From Schistocephalus solidus (lineage: Eukaryota; Platyhelminthes; Cestoda; Diphyllobothriidea; Diphyllobothriidae): a stretch of DNA of 64,000 bases. Of the stretch, positions 21,721 through 35,600 are shown piece by piece. Position 1 is the first letter of the stretch, and each line of letters begins with the position of its first letter. The notes beneath the pieces are model-generated. The model made no database searches. It was not told the DNA's origin and worked only from the letters and a program-made list of their open reading frames with translations. Position numbers and translations under genes: made by a program. The DNA is taken from positions 1 to 64,000 of the forward strand of contig WEDG01002029.1 in the NCBI GenBank assembly GCA_017591395.1. The letters run 5' to 3'.

Positions 21721-24700
21721 CCTTAGATAAGCAAATCTAACGGAAAAGCCATCGAGCGTTATATAGACAGACATCCGGAAAGTAGCTCTTGAATTTCCCG
21801 ATGGGAGCAAACATATCAGTCTACAAGACCCTAAAAGTAAACATTTTAATTTTTGTTACTCCTGGCGACTTAACTGCACATTCAAACAGCATGGGAGAAA
21901 TGAGTCTTAATATAAAGGTTCCAGACTAGGGGTTACGTGTGTGGGAAAATTATAAAAAAGCAATGAATTAGTAGGGCTCAGAATTGCTATTTAAAAAGTT
22001 TTTGCCTAGAAGAATCATTTAAAATTTCCCATCACATACGACTGAGGCAGAATTACGAGCAACGCTCCGTGAAAATTCTGTTAAAACTCATCAAGGCTAA
22101 AACATTTGCAGGAATCCTGCTGCTTTGAAGGTGTGAGTCGGGAGTTATCTATCATTTAATCTTTATATGTGAATACGCTGTCCTACCGTTTTGCATATTT
22201 CGCCATTATACTCGACTCAGTAGTAAACTAGTTTGCCGCCAGACACCGATAATGGAACAAAAGTATTCCACTTTAAAAGTCGGAACGAGTTGATTGTATT
22301 TTGCCGACAGTTGAGGCATGAAGTTAAGTAATTGTAAATATTTTGGAAACTGAGTGTTCTATTGAATTGGTACCTAAGGGGAATTTTCCTCTGGGAATTC
22401 CATGTTGTTCATTCATATTTACATAAATAATTCATAGGCACATAGGCCATATATGCGGAAAACTTGCATTGTATGTGGTAAAGTCAAAGCTCATTCAAAA
22501 TTGAAAATTCATTTGCTATTTTTTCGCCCTACTATCCTTCAGTATTGCCCACCTATTTTCCGCGGAGTAAGGCCACTTTAAAACCCGTTTGGTTCCATCA
22601 AATTTGCATTATTCAAGCGAATCAATCAATAGGTTCACGGAATCACATTTTAAATTGACAATTTTAATCGGCAGTATATGCAGCTGAAGATGTGTTTTCT
22701 CGTAAAATGTTAACGATATTCTGAAACATGGTTTCGTATCGAAAAGACTACTAAGGTCATGTTGTTATATTGATTGTCGTTCAGCAAAATACGAAGATAT
22801 TTCATTCACGTCAGAATGCCAATTTTTGGATGAGGCCTCTTTCGGTCGTTTGCAGAAACTACACTCTGTAATATTCGTACATTTAAAGTATGATTTGTTA
22901 TCATTTTTTTCCGAAGACTTAAAAATTTTTAAAATGTTTCTTGTACTCATTCGGTGGTAAATTACATCTTCAACTTTAATACTTTAAGAAAGGGTATATT
23001 TTGAGCTTAAAACGTTTCAAATTATTAGACTTTCAAGATTGTGAACATTCCATTCGTAAAACATCGATGCCGTCGAGTTAGTACTGCAGCTTATAAAGTA
23101 TAGATCATGGTCTACATGTGAGCATTCTATGCTCTCTTTGTCGCAACTGAGGAAATGCTTACAACATGTAATTTTGAAACCTTAAAAACACGTTAGGTCG
23201 GGTCAACAGGTTGGGTTCAAAATGAGTCAAGAATTCAATCAGAATTTTCAAATCAAAAAATATCCATTATCCAAGTATAAAAATTGAAACAGACTTAGTT
23301 TACTACCAATTGAGTACGGGAATCGTTTGTGGATGTTTTCTATAAAATAAGTTCAAAATGTATACCCTAAGTAATCATTGTTACAGGGTAAAGTTTCTGC
23401 AGACAAACAAAAATAAATTCATTCCAAAATCGGAAGCCTGATGTGATTGAAATACCTTAAGAATTTGCTCCACGACTTTTCAAGTTACAGCCCTACTTAA
23501 GGACATCTTTCGAAACGAAAACAAACTTTAGAAATTCTGTTAGCATTTCACGCGAGAGCACATCTACTGTATGAAATAGGAGAAAGTTAGAATTTAGAAA
23601 CTAAAAAATTTCAATGAAGCAAATTTTCGACTTATTTTTGACATGGCGTTGATGACATATTTAAAAAAGTAATTAAACCATTATGGGTGCATAGTTGGTC
23701 TGTTCTCGCAAGCGCGATCGCTAACAGGCTGGCTAAGGAGCCTTAAATGAAACAACGAGTTGAGAACATAGGGAAATTAAATGTTAGAGAGCTTTGTTGA
23801 CACAGTCTAAGTTTTAGGGTCTGTTACATTCAGCGGAAGAATTTCCGTGAAAAATATGAATCCAATGAGATTTGCTATGACAGCAGCGCTCTCAGGCTAC
23901 AAGGTGACATCTTTGTAACAAACTCATTCAACGAAAACATCAAAGGATATTTCTTCTTTTGTTCTCGATGATAATTGCTCATTGAGTTTTTTAGTATGTC
24001 GCAGGGGCTATTGCCCTATGAGCCTCTATTCCGAAGCATAAGGCAAAATTTTGGAAAAATGACAAGTTAGTACATAAAATCTATAAAAAGTGGGATTCAA
24101 GGCTAAGTATTTATGTCCTCTTAAAACCAATCGATACGCAAGGCGCGACTTTTTTGCATCTAAATTTGCCATTGTTATGCTCAGAAAGTTAACCGAAAGT
24201 ATTTTTTCCGGGTTGGTGCCCAATTTTACCTTAACACATCAAACAACTTTCATTTTTTGTAAAAAGAATGCTCAAAACTTTCCATGGTGTATTTTTTGTG
24301 TGAATTTCAACAATTAGGAGGAATTCAGTAGTGCTTCCTACTTGGAATCCAACATTTTACTTTTCTCGTAAACCTGCTGACTGCCTTGCTAGTAATAACG
24401 ATTATTGTTAAACCAGTTACAGTGCTCTAATTTTGTTAAGCCATTTATGTTTTATAGCCGGTCTGCTTCCGAGAATATAAATTAAATAATAATAGCAATT
24501 TTACTTACTCTGCGGTATTCATCAAAATTGTATCACGTGGTGCATCCTCTAATTTCTTAATCTTTTTAATATTTTGGGTTTTCCGATAGTTAACTTGAGG
24601 GTAAATTTACCATAATATTATCCGAAGCAAACTGCTCCAAATATGTATTGTGATGCTAACCAGGTTGGGTTTAAAAAAATGTGCCATCAGATAGTTTCTG

Positions 24701-26180
24701 GCTCATGAATGGACTCTGTGTGCGTCCCTCTCAAACTACTCAGTTAATTTTCCACCTCAGGACTCCTCACGCATTATAAAAGCAATTTCCCCTCCATTCA
24801 GGCTGAGAGGTTGCGAAGAAGTCCGTCTTTCCGAAGCTTGCAGATGCACTAGAACTTCTGAAGGGAACTATTTATGCGACATCTGCAAGTCAATGGCGCT
24901 GACTTATGAAAATCCCCTATGATGTCAACACATTTTCACGACCACAGTTGGCTTTCGTAAGGTGCCTTTGAGATCTCGGTCATCTTAATGGACACTCACT
25001 TTATGGTGGGAATATTGTGAACAACTAGTGCCTTTGGGACGGTTTATGAAAACTGACGTCTCTGCCGCTTGGGCAAATGCGGTGACTCAGATACAAATGG
25101 GCTTGTCTGATCCCAAAACTAACTGCCTGTGGCAACTTGAATTCTCCTGTTACGGCCACTGGCTCGATGATTAAATACTGCGGGAGAAGGCAGTGGAGTT
25201 TGTTGTGCAAATTACAGTTAGTGCTTCCTTACCACGTAGTCCTTCAAATAAATTTTGTCGGGCAGTTTCTTTGAGAAATTTGAAATCTTTGCAATATGTA
25301 TCGAAAGCGGAAAAGGATTAGTTAAAAGAAGCCCAAGGGTTGAAATCAGTGCCTGATATCGTCTTAAAGCCTAGTTAACTAGATGCCTGTGGGTATCGGA
25401 TTAAGCGCTGGTTGTAGCATAATTAATAAAAGTAATTATATTGCTAGCTGTTCTGGTAGTACTGGCAACACCAGTTGGGCAGTATAAATAGTTATGATGG
25501 AGAAAATCATAGTAGTCATAGTAATAGAAGAGGAAAAGTTTATAGTTACAAGAATATTATTGATATTACAAGAAACATTATTAACAGTAATTGTCTGGGT
25601 AATTTCAACTCCTTCTGTGCTATCGATTTCGCTTTAAAAGACATTTTTCGCATCTGGAAAGTTTGTTGTAGCTCAGAGCCTCATATGTGTCGCTACTGAG
25701 GGTCGTCATCTGACCTTTGCATATTTGAGATATTTTACACCTTTCGTGATCTCGAGGTTTATAGATTTCAAATAAGTGTCAGCTACACATCGTTATCACT
25801 CCTTCAAAGACTTTACTGAATGCACAACAAAACCTGCTTTAGTTTATCGTCCTTAAGAAGGTTTTATAAAATCATTCCAAAACTTTAGGGACAGTGTTGC
25901 AAAGAGCTCGTCTCTTGGCCATCTGTTAACCGATGTCTTTGTGTGCAAACTGGACAATTTTAAATAAGCGATCAGCCCTCTATAGCCTGGACGATATAAG
26001 AACTTCGGCAATTTCGTAACTCTCCAACAGAAAAGTAAGTTAGTCCGTCGTTTGGCGCAATGGCCTGGAAAGACGTGTTCGACAGAGAGTATTTAAGAGA
26101 AGCTAAGATCTATAAGCTGCTTTACAAGAACATGTTCCCCGATTGAATATCATCGCGAGGTCAGTTAACCCTTTCTCGAC
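21720..26180. other. Long AT-rich stretch, no supported gene
   Basis: Only ORFs below about 75 aa occur, on both strands. A somewhat GC-richer patch at 24770-25210 has no match in the window. No retroelement motif, tRNA-like boxes or tandem array were found. Confidence 0.45.
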
Positions 26181-26182
26181 GT

Positions 26183-26830
26183 ACTTTAGAAACGAACATG
26201 TTTGGTTAAGAACGAAATATGCGACCCAACTCAGGGAACAAAGGATAGTTCAACGTGTAATGCACGATGGTACTACCTGCCAACGTAATCCTAACTCCGT
26301 TCATTGTACTCATTAGGGTGAGCATTCGTTGCCAGGTTAGCAGGGTCACGGAATGTTTTGTTGGCGGTAGGAGAACCAAAGTCTCGGGTCCAATGGCAAC
26401 TTTCTGAGCTGTGACTATTTGAAAGCCGCAGTGGTTTCAAAAAATATCATCAGTTTTACTGTGGTACTGAAAGATCGCGCAGAGCGGTACTTATTCGAAC
26501 TCCCGTCAAGGGTCCACATAAAAGTGGGTTAGAACAGCTAGGAATGATATCTCGCATAGTGGTCAGTGTGAGGTAGAGCCCCTGGATCTAACAATACACG
26601 CATTTGTCGGGGCAACAAATTACTGTTCGACACTACTAACCCGACAACGAATGCTAACCACAATGAGAATAATGGATAGGGTTAGGATACGTTACGCGCT
26701 CTCCTTTTCTGCCTTTAGTCACATTCATGAAAATTCTATTACCATCGTTCCCGTAATACTCGCTGACCTATCCTTTGTTCCCTAACTTAGGTCACATATT
26801 ACGTTCTTATCAAACTTTGTCCCCTAAAGT
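26183..26830. mobile_element. Foldback/MITE element M, copy 1
   Basis: The left end (gttaagaacgaaatatgcga, then aactcagggaacaaaggata) is the reverse complement of the right end (tatcctttgttccctaactt, then aggtcacatattacgttctt). The complementarity continues inward: gagcattcgttgccaggtta on the left against taacccgacaacgaatgcta on the right. The arms are therefore some 160-200 bp each with a gap. The centre includes gaaagatcgcgcagagcgg and ccacataaaagtgggtta. No ORF is present, so the element is non-autonomous. Confidence 0.8.
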
Positions 26831-27692
26831 CCCCTTTCGAGGGTAGGTGGCGAGTGCGCTCCTGAGAATACCGCTTGACGAAGTCATTTCACGAACCTTT
26901 CCAGCAGCTTAAGTTCAGGCCTTACTTTAGACCAGCTGTGCCTACACAAAGAAGGTAAATGCAGGTTGCCAGGTCAGACCATCTCCATGTGAATTTTAAG
27001 AAAAGTTTCAAAGGAAATATTGTCTGCCTTTTTCAGCTCTGAGTAGCTGAATTATTCCTCGCGTTCTTCATAAGTTGGCGGTGAACAAGATGCTGTAGTT
27101 TTTAAATTTTCTTGGGAAACAGTATGATTACAAAACGTTAGTTCTGCGATGAGATGCTATTCTATTCTGTGAAACTATTCTACTAAAGGCGAATTAATTT
27201 CTGAATTTTCAAGAGGAGTCTTTCATGCAGTTTAGGTTTCTTCTTCACGCTATCTACTGTTGTTGTCTTCCTTCGGTTATATTTTTGCCTTGGAAAAAGC
27301 TCCTGTACAGTTTTTCGTAGAAAGAAACGCCTGAAAAGAGGTCAAACTATATTGACTGTCAATTAATGACTGCGGATGAGAACTCATTGTTGACGATAGC
27401 TCTTATAACAAGCATACACTTAGCGTAAAATATCTGGTAAAAGGAATTCAAACAAATCTCACCTTTATTAATGCGAGTTCATTGTTAATAAGCTGCATGG
27501 CTTAAGGGTAAGGTAAAGCTTTAACAAAAATAACTGCTCAGGCTTGACGATAATCGGATGAGCAAACTAAGGATGAGAATAGCTTTATATCATGGTGCAG
27601 GAGAACAATAAAACAAATCCTGGAAGTACAGAGAAAACTTTTCATCGGTTGTAATCTTTCTATTTGGGTTCGTTAAGAAACCCGAGTTTATA
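26831..27692. other. Spacer between the two M copies
   Basis: AT-rich DNA with no ORF above the noise and no repeat seen elsewhere in the window. It is not obviously a transposed cargo. Confidence 0.5.
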
Positions 27693-28286
27693 GAAATTTT
27701 AGACAATAACGTAATACGCTACCCTGCTCAGGGAACAAGGGATAATTCAGCGTGTAATACGCGACCGTGCTATAAGCGAACGTCAGTTTAACTCTATCCA
27801 TTGTTCTCGTACAGGTTAGAATTCATTGTCGGGTTAGCAGCCCCACACAAATGGCAAATTTCCAAGCGGCGACTATAAGGATGTCGCGGTAGATGCAAAA
27901 TGCATTCCTTTTACTTCAACAATGAAAGATCGCGCAGAGTGGTTCTCATTCTTACTCCTGTCAAGGATCCACATAAAAGTGGGTCAGGTCAGCTAGGAAT
28001 GATATCATGCCAATTCGTCGGTGTGAGGTTGAGTCACCACATCTCGCAATGCGCACACTTCTCAGAGTAACAAGCTACTGTGCTAGCCTACGAACCTGGT
28101 AGAGAATGCTTACCCTAACAAAAAACAATGAATGGGTTTAGGTTTATGTTAATGGTTAGATAAGCGCCCTCCCTTTCTGTATTAAGCCCCATCGAAACAC
28201 GTCCTATTACCACCGATCCTGTATTACTCGCAGACCTAACCTTTGTTCCTAAGGTTTGTTAAATATTACGTTCTTGCCCAAATTTT
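27693..28286. mobile_element. Foldback/MITE element M, copy 2
   Basis: A second, diverged copy of M lies in the same orientation about 0.9 kb downstream. Shared blocks are gctcagggaacaagggataa, gaaagatcgcgcagagtgg, ccacataaaagtgggtcagg, tcagctaggaatgatatc and the closing aaatattacgttcttg. The terminal inverted repeats are again visible but more eroded. Confidence 0.8.
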
Positions 28287-28489
28287 GCATTTAAAATAAT
28301 TGGATCACTTACTGTTTGATAAACGTGGTGACTCAATACCAACAGTGAGCGTTAGAACCTCATTCTTTACATGCCATTTCAGTTTTGTGCAAAATGTCAC
28401 CGGATAAACAAAATTCAGAGCACTTTGCTCAAGGAGGACCTAATTTCCTTGTAATGAATAAGACGTTTTCCTACGTAAGTTTTACATTA

Positions 28490-28640
28490 GACAAAACATT
28501 TAATTTTATTCAGTTAATCAATTTTTAAACAACTCCGTGGCCTTGGTGGGATTTGAGTACACTCCAGCAAGAGGAGGGCTTTCGTACTGCCAACTGGAAA
28601 TACTTCCTCATTGTTGACCTCCAAATTAGTCAGCCTGATA
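28490..28640 (-). repeat. S2-like tRNA-related repeat
   Basis: On the minus strand gtactcaaatcccaccaagg with ccacggagttgtttaaaaat parallels the B-box and tail of S2 (gtttcgaatcccacctaggc, aactgagctttac). The A-box side is not convincing. Confidence 0.4.
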
Positions 28641-29109
28641 CTGATACTGATACAACTTACTACAACAGTTCGTTTTAGCATATTGGCATGTCTCATCTCG
28701 AAATTCATCAAGTTCTGTTTGGTACTTTTGCTGTTCCAGTCATTTTCAATGCAATCTCTCCATAAATCACAAATCAGTTTTTAGTTTTACAGTCACCGGA
28801 GTGTTTTATTTGATGGGACTTGATACAATGCATATGAATGATGATTGTCGATGCTAAGCCTTTTTGTTACCGCCATTCACCATCTGTTCTTCTGCTTGCC
28901 AGCCATAGACTCTCAGTTGTATTTGAAAATATATATCATAAATACCAGGGAGGTTGTTTACTTTGTGCACGTGCTTTTCATGCCTTGAGAATATTTTTTG
29001 TGTGGACACTAAACGCAAAAGTATAAAAACATTATAATACTGCTTCTAATAATGACACGCGCTACATCAACCCAACACCCTTGTATGAAAGTAAGTGAGT
29101 TCCAATATC

Positions 29110-29745
29110 TCCTCGACCAAATTAGGCTGATTATCTAGCCGAAGGCGTTTATAATCCGATTCCAACGCATTCATTTCCAGAGAACCCAACCAGAAACATT
29201 ACCAAAGATATGGCACGCCCTGCCGTATATCGGGGACGTCTCAGAAGCGACTGAACGCATTGTTGTGGGACTAGGTGCTGGAATTGCACGCAAACCCGAA
29301 ACTATAATGGTAATGAAATTTAAAGACTGAATAAATTCCAAAGAACAGTCTGAGGTAGTGTATCGTATCCAAAAACTTTCCTTGTAACTACACAGGCCAG
29401 ACGGAACGCATGCTCGCGTCGCATGTACATGAACAAAGGCTTGCTATACGACAGTACGACGAAGTAGCGTACGTTGCTGCTGAAACCTACGAAACAGGCC
29501 AGGATTTCCATTTTGTAGCTTTCAAGATAATTGTCCACGCCTAAAACACGACCGGAGCAGAGAATTTATTGAATCCTGTTCCATTGATGGGAATTCAATA
29601 AATCGATGTATCGACTTGGCAGTGGCGCACAGAGCGCCCCGCAGTCACCTGACTTGCGAATTTATCCCTGATTGTCTTGCACGCCCTATATGCGTCGCAT
29701 TGTTGTTGCTGTTGCTAGCTTCTACCATGAATTCCTGCATGGATT
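29110..29745 (+). pseudogene. PLE fragment: connector and GIY-YIG endonuclease
   Basis: The + strand gives LPYIGDVSEATERIVVGLG (about 29220-29277), then SEVVYRIQ (29348-29371). After a frame change it gives NYTGQTERMLASHVHEQRLA (about 29382-29445), the endonuclease core with YTGQT, R and H in the usual places. The tail NSINRCIDLAVAHRAPRS (29593-29646) is the normal PLE C-terminal block. Upstream RT is absent, so this is a 5'-truncated copy, as is usual for PLEs. It has several frameshifts and is non-functional. Confidence 0.75.
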
Positions 29746-29749
29746 TGAA

Positions 29750-32540
29750 GCTCAGAACGATCAACAAACTGTTCTGCTGCTCGACCGGTCTGCTTCTTAA
29801 CTCATTTTCAAACGTCCTCATTTTTATATGAGTACGTTAGAGCTGAAGTGTATTTACGGAATGAAATCTAACGATTTTCACTCGGGCTAACATGCTAAGC
29901 CATTAACTTGAGTCTGAGGAAACCAGAAATTCATAAGGTGCTCTGCCTTCCTAAATATCCTTCTAAATTGCTTTTTGCGACCGAATAAAAATTGGATATC
30001 CAAAGCAAGCCAATATCAAACATCAAAATTCGGTTTCAAAGCATTTGAGGTTAAATACAACTGGCAGTTTTAGTAAAGCCAAGCATTCAATAGCTTAAAA
30101 ACCACATGAGGTAACTAACTGTTACTATAATAGAAGACTAATATAGCAAAAGCCACTTATGACGACATAATACCCGTAAGTTTGGAATAACCAACGCTAG
30201 ATTCCGAGTGATATGAACATCTCTAAGGCACTTTTGTTGGGATTTATCGTTTTTAATTAGCTGAGGGAGTTTAAATGACTCCAGGACGGTCTGGGTTTTT
30301 GACCTGAGAAAATACAACTTACAAAAGTGCATTTTCAGAGGTTAATTCAATGTTTTTCCTTCAAAGCCTAGCCAGTTTAATTGTTGCTATTAGTCTCGTT
30401 ATTGACTTTCCAGCTCAGTGATTTTTGAATATGCAAACAATACCTAACGCCTCTCATGAATAACCAGAAGAAGAGGAAACGCCCATTTTGGCCCATATTT
30501 CCCCATGCAGATTTTCTCCTCGAAGGCTGGCATAAGCCTTCTTCTGGTATCGTGACAGGTTATTCATTTTTCGCGGCCAGAACCCACTAATAAGCTGACT
30601 CTTCTAAAACAAAAAGCAGGTTTTATCCAAATTTATGACATTTCAGTTAAATTCTGCGGGTAGCGTTTAAATTTTCCTGAATCTGCAGGAAGGGTGCATG
30701 TACGCTGTGCCCAACAAATTGTAGAATTTTGCTTTCTAAATCAAGCTTTTGCTGCAATTTTGATGTGTTTCCTTCTCGACAGATATTGTATTTGTTACAA
30801 AAATATATATATTTGTGAATTTAACAATCTCTAGTCGAAAGGTTGTCCAAATCTTATTTACAAAGACATAACTCCTCCAAATTCTAGAGCTCTTTAATCA
30901 GTTTGTAGTTATAACGATGTTGGTGATTATAAATTCCGATAGTGTTTCTGGTCACTTATATATATTTTACTGTTATTTTCTACTGGGACGAGGCTACTAA
31001 ACCATAATGTTATTCTAATATGATATTGCAGTATGTAAATAAAGTGGCGGTATCACAGGCTGCCCACGAAACCTGGTAAATGCTCATTGATGTCATGGAC
31101 TTTTTCTCGAATGAAAACGATTTAAAAAGCTACTTTAGCTAATTACTGATTATTTTTCAAAAATAAAAGTCGCTTGTTTGCAACCTCCTTGAAAAAGTAC
31201 TTATTGAAAATTTAGAAATTTAGAAATTGAAATTTAGAAATTTAGCAAAGTATAATTTGAAACGTGACTACGAATTGTATGAAGGATTTCCTAGGCATTA
31301 TTTTGGAAAAAAGAACTAGAAAAGAGTTTGTTTAGCAATAGTAACCTGTTTCCGACAAGGCTTTAGGAATAATTCTGGAGGCTGTACGCATGACATGTAT
31401 GAATACTGTCATCAACGATCCATTTGACGTCTGCTTTGAGAGCAAATAAACATATCATTTGACTAGATTAAATTGATTGTTTTTGTTCGATGTCAAACAA
31501 AATGAAAAGAAAATAAACGATAGCCGAAAAAAAGCATGCGAAAAACAAAAACAACTAGGAAACGTAGGCTGTAGACCTGCAAATACAATGTTTTACTTGA
31601 AAACATACCTTCAGGTTTAAATAACCACTACAAATATATGAAGCAACCGTCTAATAGCGTGGCGTAACTTACCCAAATTGCGTCTACTTGGGCAAATTTC
31701 CAAATTTTGCTAAAACGTCAATTTTCAAACACTCAAATTTAGCATGAAACGCCCTTTCTGCAAACAAATAATTTTATTACTATCGTACTGTTGGGGGTGA
31801 ATTTCTTATAGATCACTTCGAACGGATAATGGGATAGGAATGCCCCCACCCGAACACGCTGATAATAAGAATAATAATAATAAGGAGATTTAACAATTGA
31901 GCCCACAGAAACGTCTCCCAAAATAGTCAATATTAAACTTAACTCAAATTTAAACTCAAATTAACGTATTTTTGTTATTCATAAGTTGACGTCTGAGTTA
32001 AAATCTTCCATGGTCTGTCATCTGAATTGAAACAAGAACAATAGCGGTCTTTTAATCAGAAAGTGTCCTTGAAGTGTTCATGATCACAAAGGGACATGGC
32101 CAATGGTGGAAGCACTGAAAGTTATAGGCTTCCGCCAGTATTTACTTCTCATTCTTTTTGGAGGGTAACCTCAAATGCAAATGCCGTTACTGGATAGGGC
32201 ACACTTGGCATTAATTTCATGTCATTGAACGACGGAATTCCTCTGGAGAGCTTACGAGGAATTTCCTCATTTGTACAGTTCCATGAAAATAGCAAGTCGT
32301 AGAATGGTGTATGCTCGTTTGTCAGAAAAAGACGAAGTAAAATGTTATCTGGCAAAAGGAGTATTTGAGCTGAGAATTTCCTATCCAATAAAACTATAAA
32401 TGATAGTTGTGTTATGGAGCAAGTTGCGTTTAATATAGCAGCAATGCTTTGGTCTGTTATCAGTCATATCCACTGAAGCTCAAAGAAAGTCGATGAAAAT
32501 AAACACTATTATTTTGGAAATAAGAGGAAACAATAACGTA
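29750..32540. other. AT-rich stretch, no supported gene
   Basis: Short tandem AAATTTAG-like units lie at about 31205-31247 and a few (aat)n units at 31866-31880. The ORFs (about 64 aa) are noise. I see no other structure. Confidence 0.45.
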
Positions 32541-32548
32541 GAGCTGGA

Positions 32549-32690
32549 CTCCCGTTTGTTTACTGCCTCCCGTTTGTTTATGCTTTTTGATTTTTCAAAC
32601 TATTACGGGAGAATACGATACAATCAAGAAAAAGCATATTGTTTGATTTCAAATACACTGGCTTAATTCATGCAAACGGGAGGAAGCATG
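32549..32690. repeat. Short direct and inverted repeat cluster
   Basis: The 14-mer ctcccgtttgttta occurs at 32549-32562 and again at 32567-32580. A near reverse complement (tgcaaacgggagg) lies at 32671-32683. The inverted pair encloses about 90 nt. Origin unknown. Confidence 0.5.
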
Positions 32691-35600
32691 GAAATGAGAT
32701 AAGTGCTTAACAGAAACCAATTCTGAACCGCAAATATTTGAGATTGGCGAGATCATGGAGCATAATCTGTCAAACTATTGTTTGCTTTAATTCTTCATCC
32801 TTTTAGGATATTTCCTATAAGTTTGCAATATACTTATCTCTACCCAGTTTCCGAGAATTGACGTTTTAGCAAATCAACCTTACTGTATGCCACTCCGTGA
32901 CGCATATGGTTGAATATATTGTTTTATAAACCCGAAACAGCCTTTGTCCTGTTCGTCGCTATCGTTGTTTGTCCACGACCGGAAAGTTGAATGTCTGCAA
33001 AGCAAGTTATTTTTAGCGTATAATATTTTTCAACATCTGAGGCACCGCCAACTGCGCAGACCAAACCCATATGATTTTTACTTATGATAGCGACGCTGTA
33101 TGCTAAATTATTGGAGGGAATCAGTAAGACCTTTATCAGGTGGGGGTTCCGGTTTCCAAAGTAGCATTTCAAATATAGGTAAATTTAAGGTAATAGTCAT
33201 TATATCATTAAGGTTTTATTGTTTAAATTATCTGAAGTTTTTTTTTTCGTGTATTTTGAAACTTAAGTCTTGAGGATCCAAGCCAAGTTTTCTTGCTGTT
33301 GTGCCCAAAAGAAAAATGACACGCAGGCTGTACGAAATAAGCCATGAATAACTTTATACGGCTTCGCTTTTGACATCAGTGCCAGAATTCCACCATAAAT
33401 TGACTGCTGATATGTCCTATAACACCTGTTGAGACAGGGATACTGACCAAGAAAACAATGCTATTTGTCAGCATGTTTAGGACAAAAACTACCTTACTGC
33501 TGATTGTTTCCTCGTCAGCGTATATTAAGCTAATTTTGAGCAAATCTTTTAATATCTTAACTAAATCCTTGAGAAAGCGGCGGTAAGAATCGTTTGTCAG
33601 TGTTCTGATAATAATATGAGTTCACTTTGTTCTTTTGGTTTCCTCTTAGTCTAAGAAAGATTGTAGATTAATAATAAGAGGTACTTGGTGTTGTGATGAG
33701 CTGTTTACCTGCCCCATCTTGCAGGAAGGAATAAGGACAGTGAGCCATGCACCACTCCAAATGTTTTATTAATGCACACCTTGCTTGCGCACTAAAAAGG
33801 ATTATTTTGCGTTGCCTGCGACGACCAATGTAGGAGCAGTTACAATGGTTGACATCACTGGCGTCAAACCCCCTTCTGAGTCATCCTGGCAGGTATTTTT
33901 CCATTCATCTCAACAAACGATGACCTTTTGTGGTGTTAAGCTTCAGTAGTAGGAGCATTTAAAACAATATTTGCACAGGTGCTCGTTCTTGGTCAGCAGG
34001 TATTCCTTTCAGCGTCACCATGGTTGCCTGTCCATCCTCTCCTCGTTAAAATACTTTTGCTGCAACTCAGGATACGGGTAAATTGGTCACCTTAAACTGC
34101 ATCTTTTTTCCTGTATGTTTGTACTGCTCTACGGAGGCCACCGATGCCCCAGTGTTTTAACGGAAATGAAGTTCTCTCGATAAATTCTGAGCTCAACAGT
34201 AAGTAATTTTGCCTTTTTATCCTGCGTCAGTCAATTTTGCTAAACGATTTTTTCCCAAACTGCTGCCGATTTGAAAACGCCGCGTGCTTACTCGTGGTGG
34301 CTTATAACCAATTTTGATGAAAAAATGTTTGTTTTATTGCGAATGTACATACACTAGTTGGCATAGTGAGTTTGGAAGTTTGATAAACCTGAAAGTTTTT
34401 GAAGCGATAGCATTGGTTATGATTTGAGTTCAGCAATGTGATGGTGGTTGAAATATTCCATGAATCACTTTCCACAAAGTTCATTTGGAACGTTGTCTGA
34501 CAATGCTTCAGATGTAGAACTTATCTTCCGTTGTTTAACTGAAGAACCAACACTCGCGCCTGAGGAGGCATAACCAAAAGAAAGTTTGTTATTTAGTCTT
34601 TGACATCCTTCCCTACTTCTCTTCAGCGTTTTAAACTCCTGTCAGTCATTTATAGTTTTCACAGCAGATAAAATCAGACGAGTCTTAGTGTCTTTAGCGA
34701 AGTGGAACAGCAAGCCGCTGCGCCCTATCCTATGGCGCTATAATTAGGCCAGTCATAAATGCCACTTACGAAAGGTATCTTAAGGTCATACATTTTTTCC
34801 TTAGCAGCTGTACAACTTCCAAAACCAACGTTATTACTGCTGTAAGTTGGTGCTGGCAATCTGGACTCTTACCAGGCATCCATCGCGCAGCCGAACATTT
34901 GGGCAGTTTGTAGCACAACAGCCTCTCTTGACTTTTCCTTCCTAATCAGCAAACTTTAATGTCCCCGTGTCGGGGCCATTCCTCATGGGAGAACTCTCCG
35001 CCTGCAGACATCCTGAACTGGCCAATGGCCTTCAAGAACTCATGAAAAGCGGCTTACCGTTGCATGCCCATCTAAAATCTACGGGGCTGTATCTCTCCTC
35101 TGACTCTGGGACAGGCCCTATGTGAGACTATATAGAAGCCGAAGAGGTGCATAGTTCCCTCAATTGCTCTGCTAGACTGCATAATTAATTTAGCACTCTG
35201 CGCATGTGATTATACCTGCCCATTTGATGGAGGGAGATGAGACCGACCAGCATCAGTGTGATTCACCATCTTTCCCTCTGTGTGATGGCAAAAGACCAAT
35301 GTGTGTCAGGAGGAGGGTACATTGTGGCAATTTCTATCAAGCCGATTCTATATTGATCTATTTAAAAGCCCCGCAATGCTTGTTGGCCGGTAGTTCTCAG
35401 TTCTAGTGTGGTCATCTTGATCGAACTGATTTATGTTAATCTTGTGCATGCCATTTTCACACTATTTGCACGAATTTGCATGTACTCAACAGTGCAAATT
35501 AAGAGCATAAATGAAAAGGTGCTAGGCGGCCATTTTGGTTAAAGACTTTTCGAACTAGTGTGTAAAGATATAACAGGTCACAATATCACTGGTACCTGCA

